Counted from the first letter of the stretch, positions 1 to 11,126 are shown. The stretch is 64,000 nucleotides of DNA from Epiperipatus broadwayi (GCA_028023455.1 JAQFVV010012496.1:2294001-2358000), one strand, 5' to 3'. Notes: generated by a model from the letters alone, not told the origin. Numbers and translations: made by a program.

Positions 1-173
1 TAAATTATTTTATATAAAACTTTATATGAAATGGCATATTATTAACTTTCAAAGTTGCCATGTGAAATGTTTCCTGGTACTACTTTTTCAATAAACTGAG
101 CTTGATTTATTAGAAATATAAGTTCACAAATGAAAAAAATCATCAAAAGTCATATGATGTTTGTAAATATATA

Positions 174-1342
174 CACCCGGGTCTCGTTTTACCCAATAAA
201 TAGGTTCCTCAGAAAACGCAAACGAAATCGCGCAAAAATAGACGTAACTTACATTGAAAAGAGGAGGATGCGGTCTGTGATTTTTCAAAATGCACGTAAA
301 AGCAAAGCACCAATGTAAAATTACTTTAAAATTCGCGCAAAAAAAAAATAAGGAAATAAAATATGACTAATAAAAAATTTCAAATTTGAAAAAAATTGAT
401 ATAAGACAAACTTTTTTTAACTATAATATTTAATTTTATTCAAAATAATATATTTTTATGCATAATTTACAGTACAGTAATTTACATTTTTTTTATACAC
501 GTTTTAATTATCATCACTATTTGCCAAAAAACAAGTTCGTTTGCAAACTGGTAAAAAATCAGATTCTCACAAGAGGAAATACAACTAGTACCAAGTTCAC
601 TCACGTTGTGGTAATGGTTTTCTGTTGACAACGTAATTAGTAATTAATCTTTGAGACGATTTTATTAATTGTTTATGAACTTAGACTTATGATAATAAAA
701 AGACATTTATTCACCACTGCTGGGAAAAATTTAATTAAAACTAACAACTAAAATTTAAATTCTTATTTTTGTCCTTAATTTTTTAATTTTCAATTCCGTT
801 TAAAAATCAAATTTCGTTTTACATCACATTAATTTCAAGTCACCGTAAGTAATTTTTAAATTGTTAATTACAATTAAAAATCAGATTTTAATTTTTAATT
901 GTCAAATTTAATTGTGCCACTGCTATTACTCACCTTTTAAAAATAAACTTGCGGACACTAAATGATTAATAATTGATTACGTTCTTTTTTAAAAAGCAAA
1001 AACAGAATGTGATTTAAAATGCAAAATTAACACGCACAATGTTTGAACAAATTTACATTATAATCTTGTAAAATTTAATGTGTGTATACATAAAATGTGG
1101 AAATTATGATTTTAATTTCATTATTGCATAAAATATTACTATTATAAAGCACTGAAAATATTGAAATTACTAAGATGAAAGTTGAATTCCAATAATGTGC
1201 TATTACTTTCAATATAACGTAAGTGTGCGAAATTTATTATTTAAAGTAATAGCGCATTTTCGGAGTTCAACTTCCGGTGAAACATGAATCACGTAACTTC
1301 AAAATCGTATTAAATTAGTCTGCATAAAAAGAGACCCAGGTG
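174..1342 (+). mobile_element. Tigger-like MITE, copy 1
   Basis: Non-autonomous DNA element of about 1.17 kb. The left end reads CACCCGGGTCTCGTTTTACC and the right end GAGACCCAGGTG, which are inverted repeats of each other. Both ends are flanked by TA, as expected of Tc1/mariner-superfamily insertions. The subterminal words GGTTCC and the CG-containing motifs (AAATCGCGCAAAAA, TCCGGTGAAACA) recur in four other copies in the window. The layout of short TIR followed by GGTTCC recalls Tigger/pogo MITEs; that family assignment is inference. No transposase frame is present, and a short open frame over the left end looks accidental. Confidence 0.75.
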
Positions 1343-3425
1343 TATATAAAATTATAAAGAGAAACATATAACGTCAACAACAGACATTTTTGTCTACTGG
1401 CTGGTTGCTTAACGTGACTGTTAGAAGTAAATTTAACAAAATCATTGTTATTTGGAATTTGATTTGTGAAATGGGAATGAATATTTTTTAAATCATGATA
1501 ACCTTATAAAATCCTGTTATAAAATTTAAAATGGCATTATAATTATTAAAATATTATAAAAATTCTGTATGACCATCTTTGACAGCTCAAAAATTAACAA
1601 AAAACATATTTCAAAAAAATTTGTGTAAATGTAAATACATTTCTATTTAAATCAATGGTAGAAATAATGCACCCTTCCCCCACCTGATAAAATAAAAGTT
1701 GACAAGTTTATTGATATGCCCAAATTCAAATAATTGACCAATCAGACCCTTTGAAAGTTCCAGTCATCACTTCCCTTTTCTCTTGGTCTGCTCTGTGAAC
1801 TACTGGCATCTTCAGATTTTTTTTAAGGAAATAAATCAATAAGTTGCATCTCAAAATAAATCTACATGGGAATTATGTTAAAGTGGCTAAAGGAGAGTGA
1901 AATAAAGCTGAAGAACTACAATACCATGTCCATGTAAATATTCTCAAGTGGATGAGTTGGTACATTTAATATCATTTTTTATTTTGTAAAACATCACATT
2001 GTTACATTTTAAATTCAAATCCTAGCTAGAAAACATATACGGTGAAGGGTTCCTAACAATATATGTATTATATAAAAGTTGTTAGAAGATGAAAAGAGCA
2101 AATATAAGTTACTAAATGAATTTGGCCAAGTTATAGATATATTCAGTTATGATATAATATGCAAATAAACTAACCTTCCCATATACATTATATATAGGCA
2201 CCTACTCCCTCATCAAAAAAGTATTAAAAGCATGAGCAGTCCACCTGTACCTAAAGCTTATTCTTAAATAAATCCTGTGTGGTTTGGTGCACTTGGGAGA
2301 GCTTCTAACTTGGGATCAGATTCCAGAATTGATCTGTTATTCAAACTTCTTACGAACTCCCCAGAAATAATGCCATTAGCAATTTTTAATTTTATTTTAT
2401 TCTTAAATAAACTAATATTTACTGACCCTGCTAGAAATGTAGCTTGATCTTATTAGGAGTCAGATTTTTAAATCATATATTGGAACAAATTATATATCGC
2501 AGGGAAAAAAAAGTTTTTCATTTTTAACTACCTGCGATAATTAATCACTCATTACTTAATAATTAATAATGGCGATTTTTTAACACATGAAATTATATAG
2601 AAGGAAATTAAGTACATGCGCACTACAAATAGCCATGTGAGATACTGATTTAAAAATCTGGTCAAGCACTAGTTCTAGTATAGTCAAAGAATGTCAACAT
2701 ACAAATAAGCTTTAGGTATGGGCGAACGGACCATGCTTTTAAAACATTTATTGTAAAGGGCGGAAGTTGCATGCCTATTTATAGTGCTTATGTGAAGATT
2801 AGTTTCCATACAACTTCACGTGTTCAAAAATTCCTACATTATTAATTATTACATACATGCACAGAAGTAAACATTACACGCACTAATATCTATATTTATT
2901 TATTTGGTGAATTTCTTCTATAAACTAATTTTTAAAAATGCCATTACTAACATTACATTAATTCAAATTTGCATATGTTTGTCCATCTGCAGAAGAAAGT
3001 GATTTCTTTCTTCTTTATAACCTTAAGCTGAATGCATTTTCGGTAAAGCTCACCATAATCATAGCTCAAACTAATTATTCTTATTGCTTTGTTTATACTG
3101 TAATGTAATTATGTATGCATTTTTATTTAAATTAGTCCGTTAAATTTAATAATTTTAATTTCAGAGAAATAAATTTGAAATAAACTTTCAAAACAGTTCA
3201 TTTTAATATAAGACATGTATATCAAGCTTATTTTATTAATCCTCATACAGGAACTTTCCATTTTTCCCCCCTATAAATCTTTTTTTAAAAACTACAAAAA
3301 AAAAATCAAGAGTAAAAAAAACTAATTTGTATCATCAGTATGAAATTATTTTAAATAAAAACATTATCTATAATATCCCACTGTTTACTCGAAAAACAAA
3401 TTTGTTTCATTTAGATATCAAAATG
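1343..3425. other. AT-rich non-coding stretch
   Basis: About 2 kb with no long reading frame, no recognisable RNA gene and no clear repeat structure. Likely intergenic or intronic. Confidence 0.6.
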
Positions 3426-4846
3426 CTAAGTAAGATGTAAGATACATGTTAATGCAAAACTAGAGAGACAAAAATTATTAAGAAAAACAATATTTACAGT
3501 TGATATTCCTAATCTTCAGAAACATTCTAATGAACTTAAATTAGAACTTACAAATCGGTTTCAAGTTTTAGTAGATTTTGAACATGATTCAGATTTGAAT
3601 GACATTAATAGGAAAATAACAGATACACTTTTGAAATCTGCAACAAAGATAGCCGATAGAAAAAAGCAGCAATTCACCAATAAAATTTCTACTGAGACTA
3701 GAGCATTTATGAAAAAAAGAAGTAATATGAGGATATACAACAATGGTGCATTAAAAAAGATTAAATATCTCGAATTTTGTAAAATGGTGCGGAAAAGAAT
3801 TGAAAATGATATAAGAAAGTATAATTGTGAACTAGCAAGAAAAGCTGTAGAAGAGAATAAAAGTCTAAAGAGTGTAAAACAACATTTTGGTATTGGTAGG
3901 AAATTTATATCTGCAATAATAAAAAAAGATGGCATTATTATTAAAAAGAGAAATGACATCATGAAATGTGTAGAAGACTTTTATCAAGAATTATATAGTA
4001 ATAAAGAACAAGTGCCTCCTATACCTATTATATCTACCGAATTGCCTAGAATTTTGAATGAGGAAGTGAGACATGCAATTAAATTTATGAAGAAAGGGAA
4101 GGCTCCAGATAATGATGAAATTATAATTGATATATTAAAAGAAGCACGTGAAGAAATATAAATTTTTTTAGCAAAGTTATATACCAAATGTCTAAATGAT
4201 AAAGATGTACCAGATGATTGGAAGAATGCAGTATTAATATTAATATTTAAAAAAGTTGATAAAGAAGATATTAGAAATTATAGACCTATCAGTTTTATAC
4301 AAAATGTTTACTAAGATAATTACAACTCGTCTACAGAAACCACTGAATTTCCACCAACCAAGAGAACAAGTTGGATTTAAAAGTGATTTGAGTACAGTAG
4401 ATCATATCCAGGTATTGAGAGAAATTATAGAAAGGACAAATGAATATGAGTTGCCATTATGCTTAAGATTTATAGACTATGAAAAGGCATTTGATTCTAT
4501 AAACATTTATTCAGTGATTAAAGCATTGGATCATCAAGGTATAGATCCAGAATATTGTCATATTTTAAAGAATATTTGTAAAAATGCAACAGCAACAATT
4601 TGATTACATAATGATAGTAGAAAAACTTTTTACAGCAGTACTGCAAGAAGTATTTTGTGGATTAAAATGGGAAGCTAAAGGAGTGAAAGTAAATGGAGAT
4701 TATTTAAGTCATTTAGATTTTGCAGATGATGTAGTTGTTTTTGCAAATAATGCTTTAGAGCTGCAGGAAATGTTGCAGGAGTTATCAGATGAAAGTAGGA
4801 CTAAAGATAAATGTTAAAAAGACTAAAGTAATGTTTAATAGATTTT
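3426..4846 (+). pseudogene. RTE-like LINE fragment, 5' part (reverse transcriptase)
   Basis: 5'-truncated copy of the LINE that is nearly complete at 24.1-27.3 kb on the other strand. It enters at the linker after the endonuclease and runs into the reverse transcriptase. Readable pieces are the linker (3595-4161, with KKRSNMRIYNNGALKK), RT fingers/palm with LCLRFIDYEKAFDSI (4256-4603), and LSHLDFADDVVVF (4584-4817), in which the catalytic FADD is intact. Breaks are an in-frame stop near 4160, frameshifts near 4260, and a deletion near 4615 that removes the RQGDSISP motif present in the other copy. It is interrupted at 4847 by a ribozyme-bearing element. It cannot encode an active enzyme. Confidence 0.88.
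4832..4846 (+). repeat. 15-bp target-site duplication, left copy
   Basis: TGTTTAATAGATTTT is LINE sequence and is repeated exactly at 6125-6139. The uninterrupted LINE at 24.7 kb has this site once, so it is a duplication created by the insertion between the two copies. The leading TGTTT could instead be the element's own end, leaving 10 bp. Confidence 0.88.
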
Positions 4847-5071
4847 AAACCATTAAGCATCACATGATCACATTTCCTATACTAGCACATTAATTATTGA
4901 TAAACAGAGCAAAACTCTCCATACAGTATTGCGACCTGTGCTAAACAGAGTAATCAATGGATGCCAGAAGGCTTGTGCATAAAATCCCTATCTATTGCCT
5001 GCGACCTGTGCTAAACCGAGTAATCAATGGATGCCAGAAGGCTTGTGCATAAAATCCCTATCTATTGCCTA

Positions 5072-5138
5072 CTCATCCAATATCCCCAGATTAGTTTCTG
5101 GCTTGTGGCCTTCGTCAGTGAGGAGCTTTGGATCTGAG
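5072..5138 (-). ncRNA. Type I hammerhead ribozyme (copy A1)
   Basis: On the minus strand the core reads CTGACGA, then the stem-loop GGC-CACAA-GCC, then GAAAC. The cleavage triplet is ATC here where most copies have GTC. Stem I forms from TCCTCA with TGGGGA-type pairing and an outer arm of TCCAA-like sequence. Loss of the G in the triplet weakens the closing pair of stem III. Confidence 0.6.
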
Positions 5139-5526
5139 AGCACTGCATCTAGATCTTAGGATCTAATGCAACCCTCTAGCAACCACTTTTTATCTCTACT
5201 TAACTACAAAACTATGAGAATGAAATTGAAAACACAAAAAATATTTTCAATCTAAGCTCAATAGCTTATATAGTCATATGGGTCAGAACTCAGTTCAGCC
5301 CCCATACATTTTGGTGTCTTTGGCTCTTTTACAACCATAGCCACCACTATCCTATTGGCAGGATTGGTGTTAAACCATTAAGCATCACATGATCACATTT
5401 CCTATACTAGCACATTAATTGTTGATAAACAGAGCAAAACTCTCCATACAGTATTGCCACCTGTGCTAAACAGAGTAATCAATGGATGCCAAAAGGCTTG
5501 TGCATAAAATCCTTATCTAATGCCTA

Positions 5527-5593
5527 CTCATCCAATATCCCCAGACTAGTTTCTGGCTTGTGGCCTTCGTCAGTGAGGAGCTTTGGATCTGAG
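5527..5593 (-). ncRNA. Type I hammerhead ribozyme (copy A2)
   Basis: The minus strand has core CTGACGA, stem II GGC/GCC, GAAA, palindrome ACTAGT and cleavage triplet GTC. The inner stem I is TCCTCA/TGGGGA. All conserved core nucleotides are present, making this one of the best-preserved copies. The pair next to the core at the base of stem II is an A-A mismatch, as in every copy here. Confidence 0.72.
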
Positions 5594-5962
5594 AGCACTG
5601 CATCTAGATCTTAGAATCTAATGCAACCCTCTAGCACAGGTGGCAATACTGTATGGAGAGTTTTGCTCTGTTTATCAACAATTAATGTGCTAGTATAGGA
5701 AATGTGATCATGTGATGCTTAATGGTTTAACACCAATCCTGCCTAATAGAATAGAGGTGGCTATGGTTGTAAAAGAGCCAAAGACACCAAAATGTATGGG
5801 TGCTGAACTGAGTTCAGACCCATATGACTATATAAGATATTAAGCTTAGATTGAAAATATTTTTTGCGTTTTCAATTTCATTCTCATAGTTTTGTAGTTA
5901 AGTAGAGATAAAAGGTGATTGCTAGAGGGTTGCATTAGATCCTAAGATCTAGATGCAGTGCT

Positions 5963-6029
5963 CTCAGATCCAAAGCTCCTCACTGACAAAGGCCACAAGC
6001 CAGAAACTAGTCTGGGGATATTGGATGAG
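5963..6029 (+). ncRNA. Hammerhead ribozyme, damaged core (copy A3)
   Basis: Same fold as the other copies, but the core reads CTGACAA instead of CTGACGA. The invariant core G (G8) is lost through a CG to CA change. GAAA, ACTAGT and GTC remain. Predicted to be inactive. Confidence 0.65.
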
Positions 6030-6124
6030 TAGGCATTAGATAGGGATTTTATGCACAAGCCTTCTGGCATCCATTGATTACTCTGTTTAGCACAGGTGGC
6101 AATACTGTATGGAGAGTTTTGCTC

Positions 6125-6139
6125 TGTTTAATAGATTTT
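6125..6139 (+). repeat. 15-bp target-site duplication, right copy
   Basis: Exact second copy of TGTTTAATAGATTTT; the LINE reading resumes here. Confidence 0.88.
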
Positions 6140-6449
6140 CTCAAAATATGAAAATAAAGATTGATTATGATGAGTTAGAAGAAGTTAACAGTTACAAATA
6201 CCTTGGTCAGATTATTAATACAGATGGAAATATAATGGATAAAATTAATCATAGAATTAAGCTTGGTTGGAATGCTTTTGGTAGAAATAACTTGATACTA
6301 AAAGGAAATATGCCTATGTGTTTGAAAAGGAAGGTTTTTAATAAATGTGTTTTGCCAGTTCTTACTTATGGATCTGAGACTTGGACACTTAATAGAAGAG
6401 CAGTACAGAAACTTCAGACCACTCAAAGAAGTATGGAGTGATGCATTTA
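6140..6449 (+). pseudogene. RTE-like LINE fragment, 3' part
   Basis: Continuation of the LINE broken at 4847. It encodes the post-RT region, with VNSYKYLGQIINTDG and VLTYGSETWTLNRR readable in one frame up to about 6441, and matches the minus-strand copy at 24.5-24.75 kb. It stops abruptly at about 6449, without the final segment or the 3' tail found in that copy, so the 3' end has been lost. Confidence 0.88.
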
Positions 6450-7000
6450 GTTTAGTTATAAGTCAGTAGTATGCAAATACTATCATTTGGTTTCTATATA
6501 TATATTTATCTACATGAAAATCTTTAATGAAGCTGCCACAAATATAATGGAGCAAAATAAAAGTCCCAATCAATATATATTAAAGCATATGTCTATAAAT
6601 TTAAAAAATAAAAATAGTTAAAAAAGAATTTTACACTTTGCATTTGATATTTTCTCTAAGTAGTATACTTATATAATTTTCAATTCAAAAACCTATATCA
6701 AGTTGTTTTAAACATGCTATAATAATAATAGAAACGAAAATTTAACAAATTTTGCATATGATGACAGCCGTTTATTTTCTTGGTAGATATAACGTTCTCA
6801 AATCTCAAAAAATACATGTATTTAATCACATTTTCTTTGTAATTTAAATACAGTTCAGTATCTTAGTTGTAGGCAGATATACCTTCTTTTTTTTTCCACT
6901 TTTTTTTAAAAAATTTATACTATATGCAGTAAGCATATGTTTAGTAGCATATTTTGTAGAGCAATGAGTGATAAATATAAAAAAAAAAAAACAATACAAA
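6450..7000. other. AT-rich non-coding stretch
   Basis: No supported gene or repeat. It contains poly-T and poly-A runs and short TA repeats. Confidence 0.6.
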
Positions 7001-7320
7001 CTATTTTAATTGAATGCAAAATGAAAATCCTTGATTTAGTAAGGAAAGATAAGAAGTCACATTCTGAGGTGGGCGATATGTTTCAAAAGAAGAATCTTCA
7101 ATCAGAAAAATGACAGAGTAAGAAGCAGATTGATGACGTTGTTGCTTATGCCCTTGAAATAGCTAAAGATGTAACTAAAGTAAGGAACTTTTTTTTTTGG
7201 TTAAAATGGAAATAAGATTTAAATCTATGGCAAAAGGATATTATTCATAAGAATGTTCCAATTGACCGTCATATATTGAGTATGTTTTATTATTTTTCAA
7301 TGGATGCGGATGACTGAACA
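7001..7320 (+). pseudogene. Tigger/pogo-type transposase remnant
   Basis: From 7021 the frame reads MKILDLVRKDKKSHSEVG, the first helix-turn-helix of the CENP-B-like domain of Tigger (TIGD1/jerky-type) transposases. The familiar segments VTKVRNFF and LNLWQKDIIHKNVPIDR follow further on and match the second DNA-binding region of that family. At least two in-frame stops break it (after LQSEK and after LKWK), and the DDE catalytic domain is absent. It may belong to the autonomous parent of the MITEs in this window, but no TIR links them. Confidence 0.72.
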
Positions 7321-7458
7321 TATGCACAGTACAGCAAATACATCATGTAAATGTGCCTTCTCAATTTATTATTAATAATTACATCATTATTTTTTGCAAA
7401 TTTTGTTAATATTATAATCTTAATGCATAAATGCAAATTATACTCATAAACAAAGTAT

Positions 7459-7669
7459 TGCTGGAGAGTTGCATTAGATCCTAAGATCTAGGTACAGTGC
7501 TCTCAGATCCAAGGCTCCTCACTGACAAAGGCCACAAGTCAGAAACTAGTCTGGGGATATTGGATGAGTAGGCATTAGATGGGGATTTTATGCACTAGCC
7601 TTCTGAAATCCATTGATTACTCTAGCTTGCTGTGTGTGGCAATACATATAGTGAGTTTTGCCTGTTTTT
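7459..7669 (+). mobile_element. Hammerhead retrozyme-like fragment B
   Basis: Partial unit in plus orientation, from the GGGTTGCATTAGATCC region through the ribozyme to the usual end GTTTTGCCTGTTT. No convincing target-site duplication was found. It is 5'-truncated relative to the 455-bp unit. Confidence 0.75.
7502..7568 (+). ncRNA. Hammerhead ribozyme, damaged core (copy B)
   Basis: The core is CTGACAA (G8 lost), and stem II has a change in its 3' arm (AAGTC in place of AAGCC). GAAA, ACTAGT and GTC are kept. Predicted to be inactive. Confidence 0.6.
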
Positions 7670-8804
7670 AAACCAAGTGTCCGTTATATATACAATATAT
7701 TTTGTATCAAGAAAATTACTATACTGACTACCTATAGTATGATAAACAGTACTTGCTGTAATCAAAATTTGTCAACAAACTGTTAGCTATATTACACATA
7801 TACTATGTATATAAAGATGGCTGGGAATAAAATATAACTCTTTAAAAAAGATTTTAATAAAGATGGCCTTTATTTGAAAATGTGTTTTTCAAAACTTATA
7901 AAAGACAGAACAAATTTAATTATTTCACTTTAAAAGAGTAGCTTTCAGTTAATATTTGTGATTCCCAGTTGATACCAAGCTGGAGAGCAGTTCAGCAAAA
8001 CAATTCCTCTGCATTACGGCCATTTGCCATGTAGACTAGAACCCAAACACTTGGACTAGCTACCCATGCATGAATGGCTATTCTTTTATAATGATTTTGT
8101 TTCAGATTACCTTATTAGCATCAGAAAATTAAAAAAATCCATAAAGTTTCATATGCTAAAGCAAAATTGCTATCAATTACTGCTGCTGGAAGATTATTGA
8201 ATTCATGCCAGCACATAAAGAAAAAATTAAAATTGAATGGTAAGAAAGGAAGTAAACCATATTTCCATAGATTGTGTAAATATAATATTCCCCCCTCCCG
8301 TTTACTCGGATAAAGGACTCATAATGAAAGCTATATGGTAAATTCATTTAAATTTGCCATGATATTTAAATAGAACATTTAATTTCTAATAATTGTATAA
8401 AAATTTTAATATTTTCTTGTTATATATCTGTGTATGACAACTTGACAGACACATTCATGCAATTAAAATTAATGCACACAGACAAAATCAATATAAATTT
8501 TTTTAAAAAAAAAATAGTTTTGTTATCTTTTACTTTTAAGATTTTTTTAATTTACTCAAAAAAAAAAATGTCTAAAGGAAAGAATTGCACACATATGTTC
8601 AAAAAAACTGAGTCGTTTTAAGAAGAAATCATTTTACTTTTAATTACTTAAAGGAATGAAAAAAAATAAAGATTAAAGATAAAATATATATATACAAACT
8701 CAAGAATCCACATAAACTTGACTTATTTATTCAATTTAAAAAAATAAATTATTGTTTGTATCTTTATCAAAATAACTAATTTTATATTTATTTATTTAGT
8801 ATAG
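7670..8804. other. AT-rich non-coding stretch
   Basis: No gene or repeat that I can support. The open frame at 8430-8621 is lysine/phenylalanine-rich, as expected from A/T runs. Confidence 0.55.
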
Positions 8805-8806
8805 GG

Positions 8807-8927
8807 ATATGGACAGTTTAACAAAATATCAAAGAAACCGGTACAGATTTATGAATTATTACAATAAGGATATAGACAGTTTAACAAGATATCAAAGAAA
8901 TCTATACAGACTTATGAATTATTACCA
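8807..8927 (+). repeat. Two-copy tandem repeat, about 61 bp
   Basis: GGATATGGACAGTTTAACAA at 8807 is followed by a near-identical second copy from 8868 (GGATATAGACAGTTTAACAA). Both continue through ATCAAAGAAA to TATGAATTATTAC. A simple local duplication that has diverged by several substitutions. Confidence 0.85.
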
Positions 8928-10238
8928 ATCTCTATTTTGTGCATGTTTATTAATTATTTCTCATAGACCTCAGTTAATTTATTGATTTTTAAATGGTCTC
9001 ATATATATTCTAGTCTTTTGTTCTACTTGAATTTGGTATACATAGTATCTTCTTTAAATCGCAGAAAAATTGATATTCTGTTGAAGAATCAAATATTAAC
9101 AGGTATCATAGTTTAAAATATTGTGACTAATAATGTCATAGGCATTTCATGCAAATGAATACCATATATATATTTACCATAAACCTATTTACGGAACTTC
9201 TCAAAGAATCCTTTAAATAAACTTCTAAATAAAGCTAATATGTTCTTCTAGCAACACCAATTCCATATTGTCAAATAACAGATCGTCACCTATCTGGCAA
9301 AATAAAATGGTATTGCTATAACAAAAGGTGTTATTTACGTGTCCGTTTAAACGATTCTTTGAGAATCTAGCTTATAAATTAATTTAGTAATTTATTTGGA
9401 CTTTATTCAATGAATAGGTTTTCATTCTCGGCATTGAACTCATTAGAATTCTGGATATGCTATTTGCTGTTGGGAATTTAACTATACAGCTACCTCATTC
9501 TCAAAAATTACTTTTATCCTGATTATTTAAATCAATATTATTTGTATAATAGTTGATTATCATCATCAGCACCATCACAAGATCACCACTTAACCATTAT
9601 AGTTTCAGTCACATATAAGACTATCCAATGTGGGATTTGAATGGGTGCCCAACATTATAATCCCCTCATCGTTATCAAATCCCCATAACATTCTATTAAA
9701 ATGTGAAACTATCTAAAATTTGGGCTCAGCTATAAGGCATGCTTCAGGAATCGTTAGAAAATAGTTGCAAAACTTGTAGGGATAGATAATGCCATATAGT
9801 GATAAAAAAAAATTAGCTACGATATACAAGTCCTATATTTTGCATCTTATACTGCATACAAGAATTTTAAAAAATCTAATAGATCAATACTATTTAATTT
9901 AAAAACGAGATAAAAAATTAAAAAATAAAATGAACTATTATTTTTATTAAATGTAATTACATTATAAATTAATCAATTTAATACAAAAATGAAATGAGAG
10001 TTAAAGTTAAGAAAAAAATTATTTAAACTTACATTAAATAATTACAAGATATTAATCAAAATGCAATTAAAATAAAACAAAGTAATCAATTATAATTTTA
10101 TTACTTTTTAATACATAATTATCAAATTTAAATGTGATCTATATTAGTTAAATGTGAAATTAAATTTCTAACATTAATAATCATTATCTATTGAAAAAAA
10201 TAGCCAGTGAAATAATGGAACATAAAGAGATCATTCTG
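8928..10238. other. AT-rich non-coding stretch
   Basis: Nothing recognisable apart from short CAT-rich simple sequence near 9560. Confidence 0.55.
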
Positions 10239-10505
10239 TTTTCCTGAAGGTTTGTGATGATGGTGTTCGAGTTGCATTTTAATATTGGACTATTTCCATC
10301 ATCTAATATGTGTATTGAATGTCTTTAGAAAAATTTAACTTCATTTAAATATTCCAAATACATTCAACTATTAGTAATAACACATCAAACAGGTTAGTAT
10401 ATGCACAATGTTTCGAGAGGTATTATTCTCCATCTTCTTCACGTGTGGCTAGCCTAACTAGTGACAGTACTAACATGGGATTCGAACATGGACCCTTAGA
10501 TTCTT

Positions 10506-10595
10506 GCCTTTGGCAGGATGGTTCAGATGGTTAGAGCATTACCTTACAATACAATACTCAAGAATCTAAGGTCCAGGTTCGAATCCCATGCTAGT
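10506..10595 (+). repeat. tRNA-like segment in the Penelope-like terminal repeat
   Basis: GGATGGTTCAGATGGTTAGAGC resembles a tRNA D-arm/A box; 22583 has a closer version, TGGCTCAGTTGGTTAGAGCG. GGTTCGAATCCC is a canonical B box. The spacing between the boxes is longer than in a normal tRNA and the acceptor ends do not pair, so this is not a functional tRNA gene. The mirror copy lies on the minus strand at about 10475-10505, reduced to its T-arm half. Confidence 0.65.
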
Positions 10596-10604
10596 ACTGT
10601 CACT

Positions 10605-10676
10605 AGTCAGGCCAGCAACACCTGAAGAAGAGGGGAGAATAATACCTCTTGAAATGTTGTGCATATACTAACCTGT
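10605..10676 (+). ncRNA. Hammerhead-like motif in the Penelope-like repeat
   Basis: The core CTGAAGA is followed by AGAGG, a long loop, CCTCT, then GAAATG. The short hairpin and GAAA match a type I hammerhead. There is one extra base between stem II and GAAA, and the 3' part reads ATGTT in place of the consensus ACGTT. Hammerheads in Penelope-like terminal repeats are known. This copy is probably decayed. Confidence 0.45.
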
Positions 10677-10786
10677 TTGATGTGCTATTACTAACAGTTG
10701 AATGTATTTGGAATATTTAAATAGTTAAATTTTTTTAAAGCCACTCAATACACATTTTAGATAATGGAAATAGTCCAGTATAAAAA

Positions 10787-11126
10787 TACAATAATAATAT
10801 CATAGTCCATAATTTCAAAAACTTTTCCAGTCAGTTACCTTCTCTAAATATCATCACAGTTTGACAGAAATAAGCAATCTTATGTGAAACATAGATAATA
10901 ATATTATTTGAAAATATGAAAAAAAAATCATAAGCATTTATTAAATGTAGTGTTCTTTATTAAGCATAGGTATGTATACTATAATTAGCATATTCTGGAT
11001 AGATAGGAATTCAATTAATTTACGTATGTAAACATTAACATATTGTAAAAATCAGGTTGCCGTGACAACAGATTGGTGTTTTTGATTGTTACTGATATTG
11101 TTTAAGTGTTCACACTGCTTCATGTA
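10787..11126. other. AT-rich non-coding stretch
   Basis: No feature seen. Confidence 0.55.

Larger units (their letters stand above)
4847..6124 (+). mobile_element. Hammerhead retrozyme-like element A (inverted dimer)
   Basis: A 1278-bp insertion in the LINE. From 4847 to about 5635 the unit lies in minus orientation (starting TTAAACC). From about 5636 to 6124 it lies in plus orientation and ends in GTTTTGCTC just before the duplication. Two minus-orientation ribozyme cores lie 455 bp apart (5112 and 5567), which gives the unit length. A 71-bp internal duplication sits at 4930-5071. There is no protein-coding frame. Tandem or partial units of a ribozyme monomer with a target-site duplication are characteristic of retrozymes. 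Naming it so is inference from structure. Confidence 0.8.
10239..10786. mobile_element. Inverted pair of Penelope-like terminal repeats
   Basis: A palindrome of about 550 bp. The left half (minus sense) and right half (plus sense) each contain, outward from the centre, a tRNA-like segment, a hammerhead-like motif and a tail with ACTAACAGTTGAATG. The same order follows a GIY-YIG coding remnant at 40.1-40.7 kb, so I assign it to the terminal repeat of a Penelope-like element. The two halves meet head to head at about 10505. No coding part is present. Confidence 0.7.

Noticed and set aside
130-318. 62-codon basic open frame
   Set aside because: It lies across the left end of a MITE whose other copies have stops in this frame.
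10506-10595. Functional tRNA gene
   Set aside because: A- and B-box-like motifs are present, but the spacing is too long, the acceptor stem does not pair, and the piece is repeated within the Penelope-like elements.
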